DNA of 64,000 bases from Anaerolinea sp. (GCA_013822395.1 PNKK01000014.1:1-64000); one strand, 5' to 3'. Positions 33,475 through 41,895 are shown, numbered from the stretch's first letter. Program-made: numbers and translations. Notes: generated from the sequence alone by a model not told the origin.

Positions 33475-35591
33475 TGTTCCCGGTCTTTGCCGAGGTGCCC
33501 GCGTACCCGCTCGTGTTCGTCGTGTTCTGGGGCGCCGCCGCCTTCTTTGCGCTGGCGATGGCCCGTCACCTACGGATCTTCGCCGCGGTCCGCGCCACCG
33601 GCCCAAGTCCGCTGTCCAACATCCCGGCGCGCACGCTCGGCCTGATTCGCTACGCCTTCGTCCAGACGAAGATGTTCAAGGATCCCCGGGCCGGGCTGAT
33701 GCATCTCGGGATCTTCTGGGGCTTCGTCCTCCTGACGATCGGCACCGCCAACATGGTCACCGGCGGCATCATCCAGACCGTCCTGTCGATCCCGTTCGAC
33801 GGCCTCATCTGGGCGGCGATCTCGGCGATGCAGAACGTCGTCGCGGTCGGTGTCCTCGGCGCCATCGGGTGGGCGTTCGAGCGCCGCCTGATCTCGCGGC
33901 CCCCGCGCCTGACCTACAACCGCGACGCGTTGCTGATCCTCGGGATGATCGGGGGCCTCGTGGCCGCGGAGCTGTTCGCCCAGGTCTTCGAGTTCGCCGC
34001 CTACGGCGACAAGCCCGGCGCCTTCATCGCGTCGTCCCTGGCCGCGCCGCTGCGGGGCCTGGATCCCGGATTCCTCGCAACCGTCTTCGGGGTCCTGTGG
34101 TGGACGCACAAGGGGGTCGTCGCCGCGTTCCTGTGCTACCTGCCGTTCAGCAAGCACCTCCACATCGCCACGAGCTTCTTCAACATCTACTTCCGGAAGC
34201 TCGAGCCGCGCGGCGTGCTGCCGAAGATGGACCTGGAGGCGGAGGACGCGACGTTCGGGCTTCGGACGCTTGCCGACCTCGGCTGGAAGGACATCCTGGA
34301 CGGTTTCACCTGCACGGAGTGCGGCCGCTGCCAGCAGGCCTGTCCGGCCTGGAACACCGGCAAGCCGCTCAACCCGAAGCACTTCATCATGGGCATCCGG
34401 GAGATGGCCGTGGAGGCCGAGCACGGCCTCCCGCTCATCCCGAACTCGGCCATCGTCCGCGAGACGTACGGCCTTGACGACACGGTCCATGCCGATCGGC
34501 TCGCCAAGCCGATCGTGGACGACGCGATCCCGTTCGATGCCGTCTGGGACTGCGTGACCTGCGGCGCCTGCGTGGAGGCCTGTCCGGTCCTCATCGAGCA
34601 CGTCGACAAGATCGTGGGGCTGCGCCGGAACCTCGTCCTGGAGGACTCCCGGTTCCCGGCCGAGCTCAACGGCGCGTTCCGGAACATGGAGGGCGTCGGC
34701 AATCCGTGGGGCCAGCCGCCGGCCTCGCGCCTCGACTGGACGAAGGGCCTGCCGTTCGACGTCCCGATCGTGGCCGATGTCGCCGCCGCGGGGAGGCTCG
34801 GCGAGCTGGACGTCCTCTACTGGGTCGGCTGTGCCGCGGCCTTCGACGAGCGGAACCGCAAGGTCGCTCGCGCCTTCGCGACCTGTCTGGACGCGGCCGG
34901 GGTCAGCTTCGCAGTCCTTGGCCAGGAGGAGTCCTGCACCGGCGATCCAGCACGGCGGATGGGCAACGACTACGTCTACCAGATGCTCGCGAGCTCGAAC
35001 GTCGAGACGCTCAACCGCTATGGGATGGGCGAGAAGACGATCGTCACGGCCTGCCCGCACTGCTTCAACTCGATCGGCAACGAGTACGGCCAGCTCGGGG
35101 GCCGGTACCGCGTCCTTCACCACTCGGCGTTCCTGCGCGAGCTGCTGGCGGACGGCCGGCTGCGGATCGGCGACGGCGACGGGGTACCGAAGCGGACGGT
35201 CACCCTCCACGACTCGTGCTACCTGGCCCGCTACAACAATGTCGTGGCCGAGCCGCGCGCCGTCCTGGGTGCCGTCCCCGGTCTTGAGCTGGTCGAGATG
35301 GAGAAGAACAGCAAGGACACGTTCTGCTGCGGCGCCGGCGGCGGCCGGATGTGGATGGAGGAGACGCGGGGAACGCGGATCAACGAGTCGCGAACGGATC
35401 AGGCTTTGGCAACCGGCGCCGGTGTCGTGGCGACCGAGTGCCCGTTCTGCATGACGATGCTCAGGGACGGCCTCGAGGCTGCGGACATGAACCCCGGCGG
35501 CGAGGTCCGCGCCATCGACATCGCGGAGCTGCTCGCGGAATCGCTGGAGCCCGCGCAGGCGAGCGGCAAGCAGCTGCCGGTTCTCCAGTAG
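33474..35591 (+). CDS. Membrane-bound Fe-S ETF:(mena)quinone oxidoreductase-like protein
   Basis: A 705-residue protein joining a NarI-like membrane domain to a soluble Fe-S/CCG domain. About five helices fill residues 10-240, with candidate haem b histidines in LMHLGIFWG, WWTHKGVV and SKHLHIATSF. Two [4Fe-4S] motifs follow: CTECGRCQQACP (C280, C283, C286, C290) and CVTCGACVEACP (C360, C363, C366, C370). Two CCG-type domains come next: ESCTGDPARR with TACPHCFNS, and FCCGAGGGRMW (C618, C619) with CPFCMTM. This layout is that of the EtfD/EMO family (Rv0338c-like), which passes electrons from ETF to menaquinone. acd, etfB and etfA just downstream support that role. HdrD-like or glycolate oxidase-type alternatives are less likely. 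Confidence 0.88.
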   Translation: MFPVFAEVPAYPLVFVVFWGAAAFFALAMARHLRIFAAVRATGPSPLSNIPARTLGLIRYAFVQTKMFKDPRAGLMHLGIFWGFVLLTIGTANMVTGGIIQTVLSIPFDGLIWAAISAMQNVVAVGVLGAIGWAFERRLISRPPRLTYNRDALLILGMIGGLVAAELFAQVFEFAAYGDKPGAFIASSLAAPLRGLDPGFLATVFGVLWWTHKGVVAAFLCYLPFSKHLHIATSFFNIYFRKLEPRGVLPKMDLEAEDATFGLRTLADLGWKDILDGFTCTECGRCQQACPAWNTGKPLNPKHFIMGIREMAVEAEHGLPLIPNSAIVRETYGLDDTVHADRLAKPIVDDAIPFDAVWDCVTCGACVEACPVLIEHVDKIVGLRRNLVLEDSRFPAELNGAFRNMEGVGNPWGQPPASRLDWTKGLPFDVPIVADVAAAGRLGELDVLYWVGCAAAFDERNRKVARAFATCLDAAGVSFAVLGQEESCTGDPARRMGNDYVYQMLASSNVETLNRYGMGEKTIVTACPHCFNSIGNEYGQLGGRYRVLHHSAFLRELLADGRLRIGDGDGVPKRTVTLHDSCYLARYNNVVAEPRAVLGAVPGLELVEMEKNSKDTFCCGAGGGRMWMEETRGTRINESRTDQALATGAGVVATECPFCMTMLRDGLEAADMNPGGEVRAIDIAELLAESLEPAQASGKQLPVLQ

Positions 35592-35630
35592 CCGGCTCCT
35601 GGATTCCCCGGGACGGCGATCCGCGCTCCA

Positions 35631-35840
35631 TCAGCCTGGCAGATCGGCGCCGCAGCTGACGCAGCGAGCATCCGTCCAGAGGTTTCCCATTCCGCAGTTG
35701 GGGCAGCGCTTCTCGCCCTCGGTCGACGCGGCGAAGGGGCTCTCCTGTCCAGGCCGGTCGCGTCGGAGGATCGACAGCGAAGCGAGGATCCCGACGAGCG
35801 CCGCCACCGCGAGTGCGAGCAACAACAGCTGATCCATCAT
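35631..35840 (-). CDS. Small membrane-anchored zinc-ribbon protein
   Basis: A 69-residue protein on the minus strand: one transmembrane helix (MMDQLLLLALAVAALVGILA), a linker and a C-terminal zinc ribbon CPNCGMGNLWTDARC-VSCG with C-x2-C and C-x2-C pairs. GGGGGTG lies just upstream of the double ATG as a Shine-Dalgarno sequence. It converges with the Fe-S oxidoreductase gene (40-bp gap) and diverges from acd, so it is the only minus-strand gene in this block. The ribbon may bind a protein or nucleic acid at the inner membrane face; no specific role can be assigned. Confidence 0.75.
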   Translation of the reverse strand: MMDQLLLLALAVAALVGILASLSILRRDRPGQESPFAASTEGEKRCPNCGMGNLWTDARCVSCGADLPG

Positions 35841-35939
35841 CGTCACCCCCGCGAAGCCGGTCCTCTGCCCCCGCGGCGGACCGGTCTCTCCCGCCACAGG
35901 GTACGCTCCACCGGCCTGATCCGGAAGGGGTCCCGGCTG

Positions 35940-35945
35940 TACGAT
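35940..35945 (+). promoter_or_regulatory. -10 box (TACGAT) for a leaderless acd transcript
   Basis: TACGAT ends 7 nt before GTG 35953. The in-frame ATG at 35944 lies inside the hexamer, so it cannot be the start if this promoter is used. Confidence 0.5.
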
Positions 35946-35952
35946 GATCCCG

Positions 35953-37122
35953 GTGAGCACGCCCCACGCCGACCATCGGCTGACCGAGGAGCAGGTCCTG
36001 CTCCGTGACGCCGTCCGCGAGCTGGCAGACGCCCGGATCGCGCCGCGGGCGGCGGAGATCGACCGAACCGCGGAGTTCCCCGAGGACATCCGGCGCCTGC
36101 TCGCCGAGCACGATGTGCTCGCCCTCCCGTTCCCAGCCGAGCACGGCGGTGTGGGCGGTGACCTATTGACGGTCTGTCTGGCGATCGAGCAGATCGCCAG
36201 GGCCTGCGCCACGAGCAGCCTCATCCTGATGGTCCAGGAGCTCGGCGCGCTGCCCCTCCTGATCGCGGGCTCGCCCGAGCAGCAGGCCCGCTGGTTCCCG
36301 GACCTCGCGACGGGCCGGACCCTCGCGGCATTCGCGCTCACGGAGCCCGAGGCCGGCTCGGACGCGGCGTCCATCCGGACGCGCGCCGTGCGCGACGGCG
36401 ACGACTACCTCATCAGCGGGACCAAGCGGTTCATCACCCACGGGAGCGTCGCCGGACTGATCTCGGTTTTCGCGGTCACGGATCCCGACGCGCCGCGTCA
36501 CGCCCGGCTGTCGTGCTTTGCCGTGGAGGTCCCCGCGGCCGGCTTCAGGATCGCCCGCCTGGAGCACAAGATGGGGATCCGGGGAAGCCCCACCGCCGAG
36601 CTGACGTTCGAGAACGTGCGGGTGCCGGCGGCCCACCGGGTCGGCGCCGAGGGTGACGGGTTCGCGATCGCGATGGCGACCCTGGATCGATCGCGACCGG
36701 GCGTCGCGGCGCAGGCGGTGGGCATCGCCCAGGGAGCACTGGAGGCCGCGACGGCTCACGCTCGCGAACGGAGGCAATTCGGCCAGCGGATCGGCGACTT
36801 CCAGATGGTCGGGGCGATGCTCGCCGACATGGACGCCCAGACCGAGGCCGCCCGGCAGCTCCTGTACACGGCCTGCCCGGTGATCGAGGCCGGGGAGCCC
36901 GATGCGGCTCGCTGGTCGGCGATGTGTAAACTCGTCGCCGGGGACACGGCCATGCGCGTCACCACCGATGCCGTCCAGATCTTCGGCGGCTACGGCTACA
37001 TCGGCGAGTTCCCCGTCGAACGGATGATGCGCGACGCCAAGATCACCCAGCTCTACGAGGGAACCCAGCAGATCCAGCGGCTCGTCATCGCGCGGGCGCT
37101 CCTCGGTCGCGGTCGCGACTGA
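35953..37122 (+). CDS. Acyl-CoA dehydrogenase
   Basis: FAD enzyme that oxidises acyl-CoA to enoyl-CoA and reduces ETF. All domains are present: N-terminal helices (LTEEQVLLRDAVRELADARI), the beta domain with FALTEPEAGSDAASIRT and ISGTKRFITHGSVAGLISVFA, and the C-terminal helices with RRQFGQRIGDFQMVGAMLADM and IFGGYGYIGEFPVERMMRDAKITQLYEGT. The catalytic base is E369 in the last motif, as in short/medium-chain and butyryl-type enzymes. Length 389 residues. GTG 35953 is preferred to ATG 35944 on promoter grounds. EtfB and EtfA follow, so the reducing equivalents should flow to EtfBA and the membrane oxidoreductase at 33474. Confidence 0.94.
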   Translation: MSTPHADHRLTEEQVLLRDAVRELADARIAPRAAEIDRTAEFPEDIRRLLAEHDVLALPFPAEHGGVGGDLLTVCLAIEQIARACATSSLILMVQELGALPLLIAGSPEQQARWFPDLATGRTLAAFALTEPEAGSDAASIRTRAVRDGDDYLISGTKRFITHGSVAGLISVFAVTDPDAPRHARLSCFAVEVPAAGFRIARLEHKMGIRGSPTAELTFENVRVPAAHRVGAEGDGFAIAMATLDRSRPGVAAQAVGIAQGALEAATAHARERRQFGQRIGDFQMVGAMLADMDAQTEAARQLLYTACPVIEAGEPDAARWSAMCKLVAGDTAMRVTTDAVQIFGGYGYIGEFPVERMMRDAKITQLYEGTQQIQRLVIARALLGRGRD

Positions 37123-37160
37123 GTCAGGCGTCCGCCCCAATCTCGGAGGACCGCGTTCGC

Positions 37161-37949
37161 GTGCATATCGTCGTCCTGACCAAGCCCGTCCCGGATCCGG
37201 CCGCGGCGGCGGAGCGCCTGGGCCCGGACGGGCGCCTCGACCGGGCCGCCTCGCCCTCGGTCGTCAACGGCAATGATGAGTACGCGCTCGAGGCCGCGCT
37301 GAAGCTCACGGAGGCCCACGGCGGCGAGGTGAGCCTGCTCACGATGGCGCCGGCCGGCGCGACGGACACGATGCGCAAGGCGCTCGCGATGGGTGCGACA
37401 CGAGGCGTCCTGGTCACGGATCCGGCGCTCGCCGGCTCGTGCGTGCGGTCCACGGTCCAGGTCCTCGCGGCCGCGCTCCGAGATCTGACGTTCGATCTCG
37501 TGTTCGCCGGGGCGGACACCTCCGACGGCGGCGGCGGGATCGTTGCCGCGGGCGTCGCGGCGCTCCTCCGGCTGCCGTATCTCTCGAACGCCGCACGGAT
37601 CGAGCCCGATCCCGTGTCCGGTCGCGTCCAGGTCCGTCGGATCACGGCCACGGGCTACGACCTCCTCGAGGCGCCGATGCCGGCGCTCGTCGTCTGCACC
37701 CAGGTCCTCGGCGAGCCTCGCTATCCCTCGCTGAAGGGGATCATGTCCGCCCGCTCCAAGGAGATCGCGACCCGGTCACTGGGCGATCTCGGACTGAGTG
37801 CCGAGGCGGTGGGCGGGACCGTGGCCACCACGCAGCTGCTCGGCACCCGGCGCCCGCCGGCTCGCGGCGCGACCCAGGTGGTCCGCGGGTCGGCGGAGGA
37901 GGGTGCTCGTGAGATCGTGGCGTTCCTCGAGTCCCGGAGGCTCATCTGA
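37161..37949 (+). CDS. etfB: Electron transfer flavoprotein beta subunit
   Basis: Beta subunit of ETF, which binds AMP and forms the recognition loop for dehydrogenases. The N-terminus MHIVVLTKPVPDP and VNGNDEYALEAALKLTEAHGGEVSLLTMAP are typical; DLVFAGADTSDGGGGIVAAGVAALLRLPYLS and the family signature around VCTQVLGEPRYPSLKGIMSARSKEI, which includes the recognition loop, are intact. GTG 37161 has GGAGGA about 12 nt upstream. It overlaps etfA by one base. Confidence 0.94.
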   Translation: MHIVVLTKPVPDPAAAAERLGPDGRLDRAASPSVVNGNDEYALEAALKLTEAHGGEVSLLTMAPAGATDTMRKALAMGATRGVLVTDPALAGSCVRSTVQVLAAALRDLTFDLVFAGADTSDGGGGIVAAGVAALLRLPYLSNAARIEPDPVSGRVQVRRITATGYDLLEAPMPALVVCTQVLGEPRYPSLKGIMSARSKEIATRSLGDLGLSAEAVGGTVATTQLLGTRRPPARGATQVVRGSAEEGAREIVAFLESRRLI

Positions 37950-38929
37950 TGCCGGCGTTCTGGGTGATCGCGGAGCACAACGCCGATGGGTCGCTGGCGC
38001 GGATCTCCGCGGAGGCGGCGACCCTCGCCCGGTCGCTCGCCGCGGCTGCGGGCGGGGACTCGGAAGCGGCCGGAATCGTCGTGGCCGCCGATCCGGGGCA
38101 CGCAGCGGAGCAATTGGCCGTGTATCTGCCGCGTGTCGTGGCGGTGGCGGACGCGGCGGCCGCGGGCCACGCCTGGGCGGTGCTCGCCGCCGAACGCGCG
38201 GCCGCCGTGATCGGCGATGCGCCGGATGCCGTCATCATCCTCGGGGCAGGACCGGACGGGCGCGACGTGGCGGGGATGCTCGCCGCGCTCGGCGGGCGAG
38301 GCGTGCTCGTGAACGCGACAGGAGCAGCCTGGGACGGGCGGCTGACCGTCGAGATGAGCGTGTTCGGCGGCAAGCTGATCACGACCTCGGGGTTCACGGC
38401 AGCAGGCGGGATCGTGACCCTGCGCCCGAACACGGTCACGGCCGAGGTGGGGCCGGCGGCGGGGACGGTCGAGCGCCGGTCGGCCGCCGGCGAGCCCTCC
38501 ATCCCACTGGTGGCGGTGCTCGACCAGGTCGCGGAGGTCGGAGCCGCGGCGCCCATCGAGGAGGCTCGGATCATCGTCTCCGGCGGGCGTGGTGTCGGTA
38601 GTCCGGAGGGCTTCGATCTCGTCCGGGAGATCGCGGCCGAGCTTGGCGGCGCGGTGGGTGCGACGCGGGCCGCCGTGGATTCCGGATGGGTCCCGTACAG
38701 CCAGCAGATCGGCCAGACCGGCAAGATCGTCAAGCCGCAGCTCTATCTCGCGCTCGGGATCAGCGGCGCGATCCAGCACAAGGTCGGGATGCAGACGGCG
38801 GAGACGATCGTCGCGGTGAATCGTGATCCTGACTCGCCCATCGCGGAGTTCGCCGATCTGCTCGTCGTGGGCGACCTGTTCGAGGTCGGACGCGCCATGC
38901 TGGTGGCGCTCCGGGCACGTTCCGGCTAG
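37949..38929 (+). CDS. etfA: Electron transfer flavoprotein alpha subunit
   Basis: FAD-binding ETF subunit. The N-terminal domain resembles EtfB; the C-terminal FAD domain carries RIIVSGGRGVGSPEGFDLVREIAAELGGAVGATRAAVDSGWVPYSQQIGQTGKIVKPQLYLALGISGAIQHKVGM (in separate motifs) and the closing AVNRDPDSPIAEFADLLVVGDLFEV. Arg and Ser/Gln/His residues that hold FAD are present. Length 326 residues. It starts on the last base of the etfB stop. Confidence 0.95.
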   Translation: MPAFWVIAEHNADGSLARISAEAATLARSLAAAAGGDSEAAGIVVAADPGHAAEQLAVYLPRVVAVADAAAAGHAWAVLAAERAAAVIGDAPDAVIILGAGPDGRDVAGMLAALGGRGVLVNATGAAWDGRLTVEMSVFGGKLITTSGFTAAGGIVTLRPNTVTAEVGPAAGTVERRSAAGEPSIPLVAVLDQVAEVGAAAPIEEARIIVSGGRGVGSPEGFDLVREIAAELGGAVGATRAAVDSGWVPYSQQIGQTGKIVKPQLYLALGISGAIQHKVGMQTAETIVAVNRDPDSPIAEFADLLVVGDLFEVGRAMLVALRARSG

Positions 38930-38968
38930 CCTTCGCCCAGCGCGCGCCGCAGGTTCGGGGAGGGATAC

Positions 38969-39532
38969 GTGGAGACCGCCCAGGTCGTCGCCCTCGTCGC
39001 GTTCACGCTCGTCGCGATCGTCGTCACCCTCGGGGCCCGGCGCACCGGCTCCATCCTCAGTCGGACTCGCGAGGCGGAAGGATTCCGCGGTGACATCGCG
39101 GACCTCGCGCGGCGCGCGGAGACCTCCCTTGGCGACGTCGCGATCGTCATCGACGGTGTTCGCCGGCGGAACGCCGAGCCGGAGACGATCGCCCCGAGCC
39201 TCGCCGCCGCCCGCGACGCCGTGGAGCGTTACGCCGGGGAGGCACGGGCCATGGCGCCGCCGACGATCGCCCTCCCACATCGCGACGCGATCGTCTACGA
39301 GCTGGAGCGGGCCGGGCGCGCCCTCGATCTCGTCGCCCACGGCTGCGCGCTGTACGAGACCGGGCGACGCATCGAGCGCGGCACCGAGGCGGACACCGCG
39401 GTCAAGCGCGGGTACCTCAATCTCATCCACGCTCGTGAGAGCATCGCCGAGCAGGCGAAGGTGGCCATCGAGCGCGCAAAGGATGCCTCGCCGGTCCGTC
39501 GGATTCAGCGCCGGAGCACCGACGGCGCCTGA
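38969..39532 (+). CDS. N-terminally anchored helical protein of unknown function
   Basis: A 187-residue protein with one N-terminal transmembrane helix (VVALVAFTLVAIVVTLGA, residues 6-23) and a long charged helical domain (for example GFRGDIADLARRAETSLGDVAIVIDGVRRR) ending in a basic tail. The soluble part probably lies in the cytoplasm and could form a coiled coil. No family recognised. GTG 38969 has GGGGAGGG at a suitable distance. It is between etfA and the nrdR control region. Confidence 0.7.
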   Translation: METAQVVALVAFTLVAIVVTLGARRTGSILSRTREAEGFRGDIADLARRAETSLGDVAIVIDGVRRRNAEPETIAPSLAAARDAVERYAGEARAMAPPTIALPHRDAIVYELERAGRALDLVAHGCALYETGRRIERGTEADTAVKRGYLNLIHARESIAEQAKVAIERAKDASPVRRIQRRSTDGA

Positions 39533-39536
39533 ACGG

Positions 39537-39552
39537 CCACACCATGTAGTGG
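39537..39552 (+). promoter_or_regulatory. NrdR box 1 (CCACACCATGTAGTGG)
   Basis: A 16-bp imperfect palindrome aligned with box 2, 31 bp upstream of it, i.e. three helical turns. Tandem NrdR boxes with this spacing are the known operator arrangement of ribonucleotide reductase genes. A TATCCT -10 box (39553-39558) lies directly after it. Confidence 0.75.
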
Positions 39553-39558
39553 TATCCT
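39553..39558 (+). promoter_or_regulatory. -10 box (TATCCT) of nrdR
   Basis: TATCCT sits between the two NrdR boxes, 40 nt before the nrdR ATG. Binding of NrdR to both boxes would cover the promoter. Confidence 0.5.
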
Positions 39559-39567
39559 CGTCCAACA

Positions 39568-39583
39568 CCACAACCCCTAGTGG
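39568..39583 (+). promoter_or_regulatory. NrdR box 2 (CCACAACCCCTAGTGG)
   Basis: Second 16-bp box with perfect CCAC/GTGG ends; it shares CCACA and TAGTGG with box 1 in register. It lies downstream of the -10 and upstream of the GGGGAGGAGG ribosome binding site of nrdR. Confidence 0.75.
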
Positions 39584-39598
39584 CGGGGAGGAGGTCGG

Positions 39599-40075
39599 AT
39601 GCGCTGCCCCCAGTGCGGCGAGCGGGATACCAGGGTCGTCGACTCGCGAGACCTGGACGATGCCGCGACGATCCGCCGGCGGCGCGAGTGCGGCGCCTGC
39701 AGCCTGCGCTTCACGACCTACGAGCGGATCGAGGCCGCGCGCCTCATCGTCATCAAGCGGGATGGCACCCGCCAGGAGTTCGATCGCGAGAAGCTCGCGT
39801 CCGGGCTGCGGAAGGCACTGACGCGTCGCCCCGTCCCGACCTCCGCCGCGGAGCAGGCCGCGGACGAGATCGAGGCCGTCCTCCGAGGCGAGGGCATGAC
39901 CGAGGTACCATCGTCGCGGATCGGATCGCTCGCGATGGCGAAGCTCCGCGAGCTGGACCAGATCGCCTATATCCGCTTCGCCAGCGTGTATCAGAGCTTC
40001 GACGACCTCGAGGCGCTGAAGCGGGAGGTGGACACCCTGTACGCCCAGTGGAGCCCGAAGGAGACCGCCCGTTGA
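39599..40075 (+). CDS. nrdR: Transcriptional repressor NrdR
   Basis: ATP/dATP-responsive repressor of ribonucleotide reductase genes. The zinc ribbon [17 protein letters not shown] with [19 protein letters not shown] (CxxC and CxxC) is followed by the ATP-cone ([18 protein letters not shown] and [19 protein letters not shown]). Length 158 residues. GGGGAGGAGG lies 7-8 nt before the ATG. Two NrdR boxes in its own promoter suggest autoregulation. The stop overlaps the TTG start of dcd, putting another dNTP enzyme under the same control. No nrdA/nrdJ gene is in the window. Confidence 0.96.
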   Translation: MRCPQCGERDTRVVDSRDLDDAATIRRRRECGACSLRFTTYERIEAARLIVIKRDGTRQEFDREKLASGLRKALTRRPVPTSAAEQAADEIEAVLRGEGMTEVPSSRIGSLAMAKLRELDQIAYIRFASVYQSFDDLEALKREVDTLYAQWSPKETAR

Positions 40076-40656
40076 GCGTCCTCTCCGACCGCGACATCCG
40101 TGCCGCGCTCGAGGCCGGCGGCGTCACCATCCGCCCGTACGATCCGGTCGACCTCCAGCCGTCCTCGGTCGACCTCCACCTCGACCGGAGCTTTCGGGTC
40201 TTCCGCAACAACCGCTACCCGTACATCGACGTCCGCGAGCCCCAGCCGGACCTCACCGAGCTCCTTCGGGTCGAGGACGACGAGCCGTTCATCCTGCATC
40301 CGGGCGAGTTCGTCCTGGGGCAGACGCTGGAGTGGGTCGAGCTGCCCAACGACCTCGTGGCCAGGCTCGAGGGCCGGTCCAGCCTGGGCCGGCTCGGGCT
40401 CCTCATCCACTCGACGGCCGGCTATGTCGATCCGGGCTGGAAGGGCAACCTGACGCTCGAGCTCTCGAACGTCGCGAACCTCCCGATCGCCCTGTATGCC
40501 GGCATGCGGATCGGCCAGATCAGCTTCTTCGAGATGTCGAGCCCGGTCGAGCGGCCGTACGGGAGCCCCGGGCTCGGCTCGCGGTACCAGGGTCAATCGG
40601 AGCCGACGGCGTCCGCCTATCACCGCGACTTCGTCGGCGATCGCCGGGGCGGCTGA
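40072..40656 (+). CDS. dcd: dCTP deaminase, probably the dUMP-forming bifunctional type
   Basis: Trimeric dUTPase-fold enzyme. The catalytic block is [26 protein letters not shown] followed by [25 protein letters not shown] and [14 protein letters not shown] at the C-terminus. The [10 protein letters not shown] variant and SNVANLPI are like the bifunctional dCTP deaminase-dUTPase of Mycobacterium rather than the E. coli monofunctional HVTAH form; this is a motif comparison from memory. Product would be dUMP directly, feeding thymidylate synthesis. Length 194. TTG 40072 overlaps the nrdR stop; the frame upstream is nrdR shadow. It overlaps the next gene by one base. Confidence 0.92.
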   Translation: MSVLSDRDIRAALEAGGVTIRPYDPVDLQPSSVDLHLDRSFRVFRNNRYPYIDVREPQPDLTELLRVEDDEPFILHPGEFVLGQTLEWVELPNDLVARLEGRSSLGRLGLLIHSTAGYVDPGWKGNLTLELSNVANLPIALYAGMRIGQISFFEMSSPVERPYGSPGLGSRYQGQSEPTASAYHRDFVGDRRGG

Positions 40657-41522
40657 TGCCGCTCAACGACGCGGTCCACTGGTCCGCCGAGCTCGGGCGC
40701 GGGACTCGCGCCGCGCTCATTCAGGCCGGCACCTTCCGGTCCGACGCCGGTGCGCTGTTCGGGCCGGTGCCGCGGATTCTGTGGGATCGCCTGGTCAGCG
40801 AAGAGATCGACCATGACCACCGGCTCCTCCAGGCCCTGAACTGCCTTCTCGTCGAGACGCCGGCGGGCCGCGTCCTCGTCGAAACCGGGATCGGCGAGCG
40901 GGTTTCGGACAAGGTCCGGGAGATGCGCGGCTACCAGGGGACGCCGGTTGCCCCGGCCCTCGAACGGGCGGGCTTCGTGCCGGGCTCGGTGGACGTCGTG
41001 GCGATGAGCCATCTCCATTTCGACCATGCCGGAGGCCTCCTCCGGGCCGACGGCTCGCGGGCCTTCCCCCGGGCGCGGATCGTCGCCCAGCGCGCCGAGT
41101 GGGAGATCGCCCTCGACGACAACAGCCGGATCGTGGCCTCGTACGACCAGCCCGAGATCCGGCTCGTTCGCGACTGGGGCGAGGCGGGCTGGGCAGATGG
41201 AGAGGTTGAGCTGCTTCCCGGCGTGTCGGTCATCCCGACCGGCGGCCACTCGGCCGGCCACCAGGCGATCGTCGTCCGGGGTGGGGGACCGTCAGGCCGG
41301 ACGCTCGCCTTCTTCGGCGACCTGTGCATGCGGCCGTGGAGCGCGAACCCGCGCTGGGTCACCGCGTTCGACGACTTTCCGCTCGACTCGGTGGACGTCA
41401 AGGGCGGACTCTTCGCTCGGGCCGCCGACGAGGGCTGGATCGTGGTCCTGTCGCACGAGCCGCTCAGGCCGGTCGGTCGCCTCGCACGCGAACGGGACCG
41501 CTACCGGTTCGAGGCCGCCTGA
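40656..41522 (+). CDS. Metallo-beta-lactamase-fold hydrolase
   Basis: A 288-residue MBL-fold enzyme with the zinc motif SHLHFDHAGG (H119, H121, D123, H124), a further His in PTGGHSAGHQAIVV, an Asp in LAFFGDLCM and the terminal VVLSHEP. The N-terminal part with LIQAGTFRSDAGALFGPVPRILW resembles the AHL-lactonase/N-acyl hydrolase branch, but a quorum-quenching role is not shown. ATG 40656 shares its first base with the dcd stop, so it is translated from the nrdR-dcd transcript. Confidence 0.88.
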   Translation: MPLNDAVHWSAELGRGTRAALIQAGTFRSDAGALFGPVPRILWDRLVSEEIDHDHRLLQALNCLLVETPAGRVLVETGIGERVSDKVREMRGYQGTPVAPALERAGFVPGSVDVVAMSHLHFDHAGGLLRADGSRAFPRARIVAQRAEWEIALDDNSRIVASYDQPEIRLVRDWGEAGWADGEVELLPGVSVIPTGGHSAGHQAIVVRGGGPSGRTLAFFGDLCMRPWSANPRWVTAFDDFPLDSVDVKGGLFARAADEGWIVVLSHEPLRPVGRLARERDRYRFEAA

Positions 41523-41545
41523 GGGTCCTCCCTCAAGCCCTCATC

Positions 41546-41833
41546 TCAGGCGGGCGCCGCGGCATCGAGGACGTCGGCGAGAAGCCGCCGGAGACGCGCG
41601 ACACTCGTCGCCAGCTCGAGTCGGCCCGGACCAAGCTCCACCACAGGGATGCGCTCGAACAGGCGCCGATGGAGCTCCGGATCCGCCTCGATGTTGTGCT
41701 CGACGAAGGCCGGGACGGCCACGCCGCGGGCGCGCCTGTCCGCGAGCAGCAGCTCGATCGCGGCCCGCGCCTCGTCGCACAGGTGGCACCCCGGGCGTGA
41801 GTACAGGACGAGATCGGGGAGGGGAGGCGTCAC
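41546..41833 (-). CDS. Glutaredoxin-like thioredoxin-fold protein
   Basis: A 95-residue minus-strand protein: LVLYSRPGCHLCDEARAAIELLL carries the redox CxxC (C16, C19) after the first strand; VPAFVEHNIEADPELHRRLFERIPVVEL supplies the cis-Pro segment (IPVVEL). It belongs to the small DUF836/glutaredoxin-like group that reduces disulfides in the cytosol. GTG 41833 is chosen because a TAGGAT -10 box on the minus strand ends 7 nt before it, and the alternative ATG at 41842 overlaps that hexamer, exactly as at acd. It converges with the MBL gene. Confidence 0.87.
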   Translation of the reverse strand: MTPPLPDLVLYSRPGCHLCDEARAAIELLLADRRARGVAVPAFVEHNIEADPELHRRLFERIPVVELGPGRLELATSVARLRRLLADVLDAAAPA

Positions 41834-41840
41834 GGTCGGC

Positions 41841-41846
41841 ATCCTA
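41841..41846 (-). promoter_or_regulatory. -10 box (TAGGAT, minus strand) for leaderless glutaredoxin-like gene
   Basis: On the minus strand TAGGAT ends 7 nt before GTG 41833. It shares the 55-bp gap before the tRNA-Arg promoter on the other strand. Confidence 0.5.
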
Positions 41847-41895
41847 CATCGGGCGACGGTCCGGGCCGGTCGCCGGTCTCCCGGAACCGGTGGGG

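Noticed and set aside
33570..35210. 546-codon minus-strand frame opposite the Fe-S oxidoreductase
   Set aside because: The + strand frame has both ferredoxin motifs and the CCG domains; the mirror frame shows none.
37721..39571. 616-codon minus-strand frame opposite etfB-etfA
   Set aside because: Runs through three + strand genes including etfBA; no recognisable protein features.
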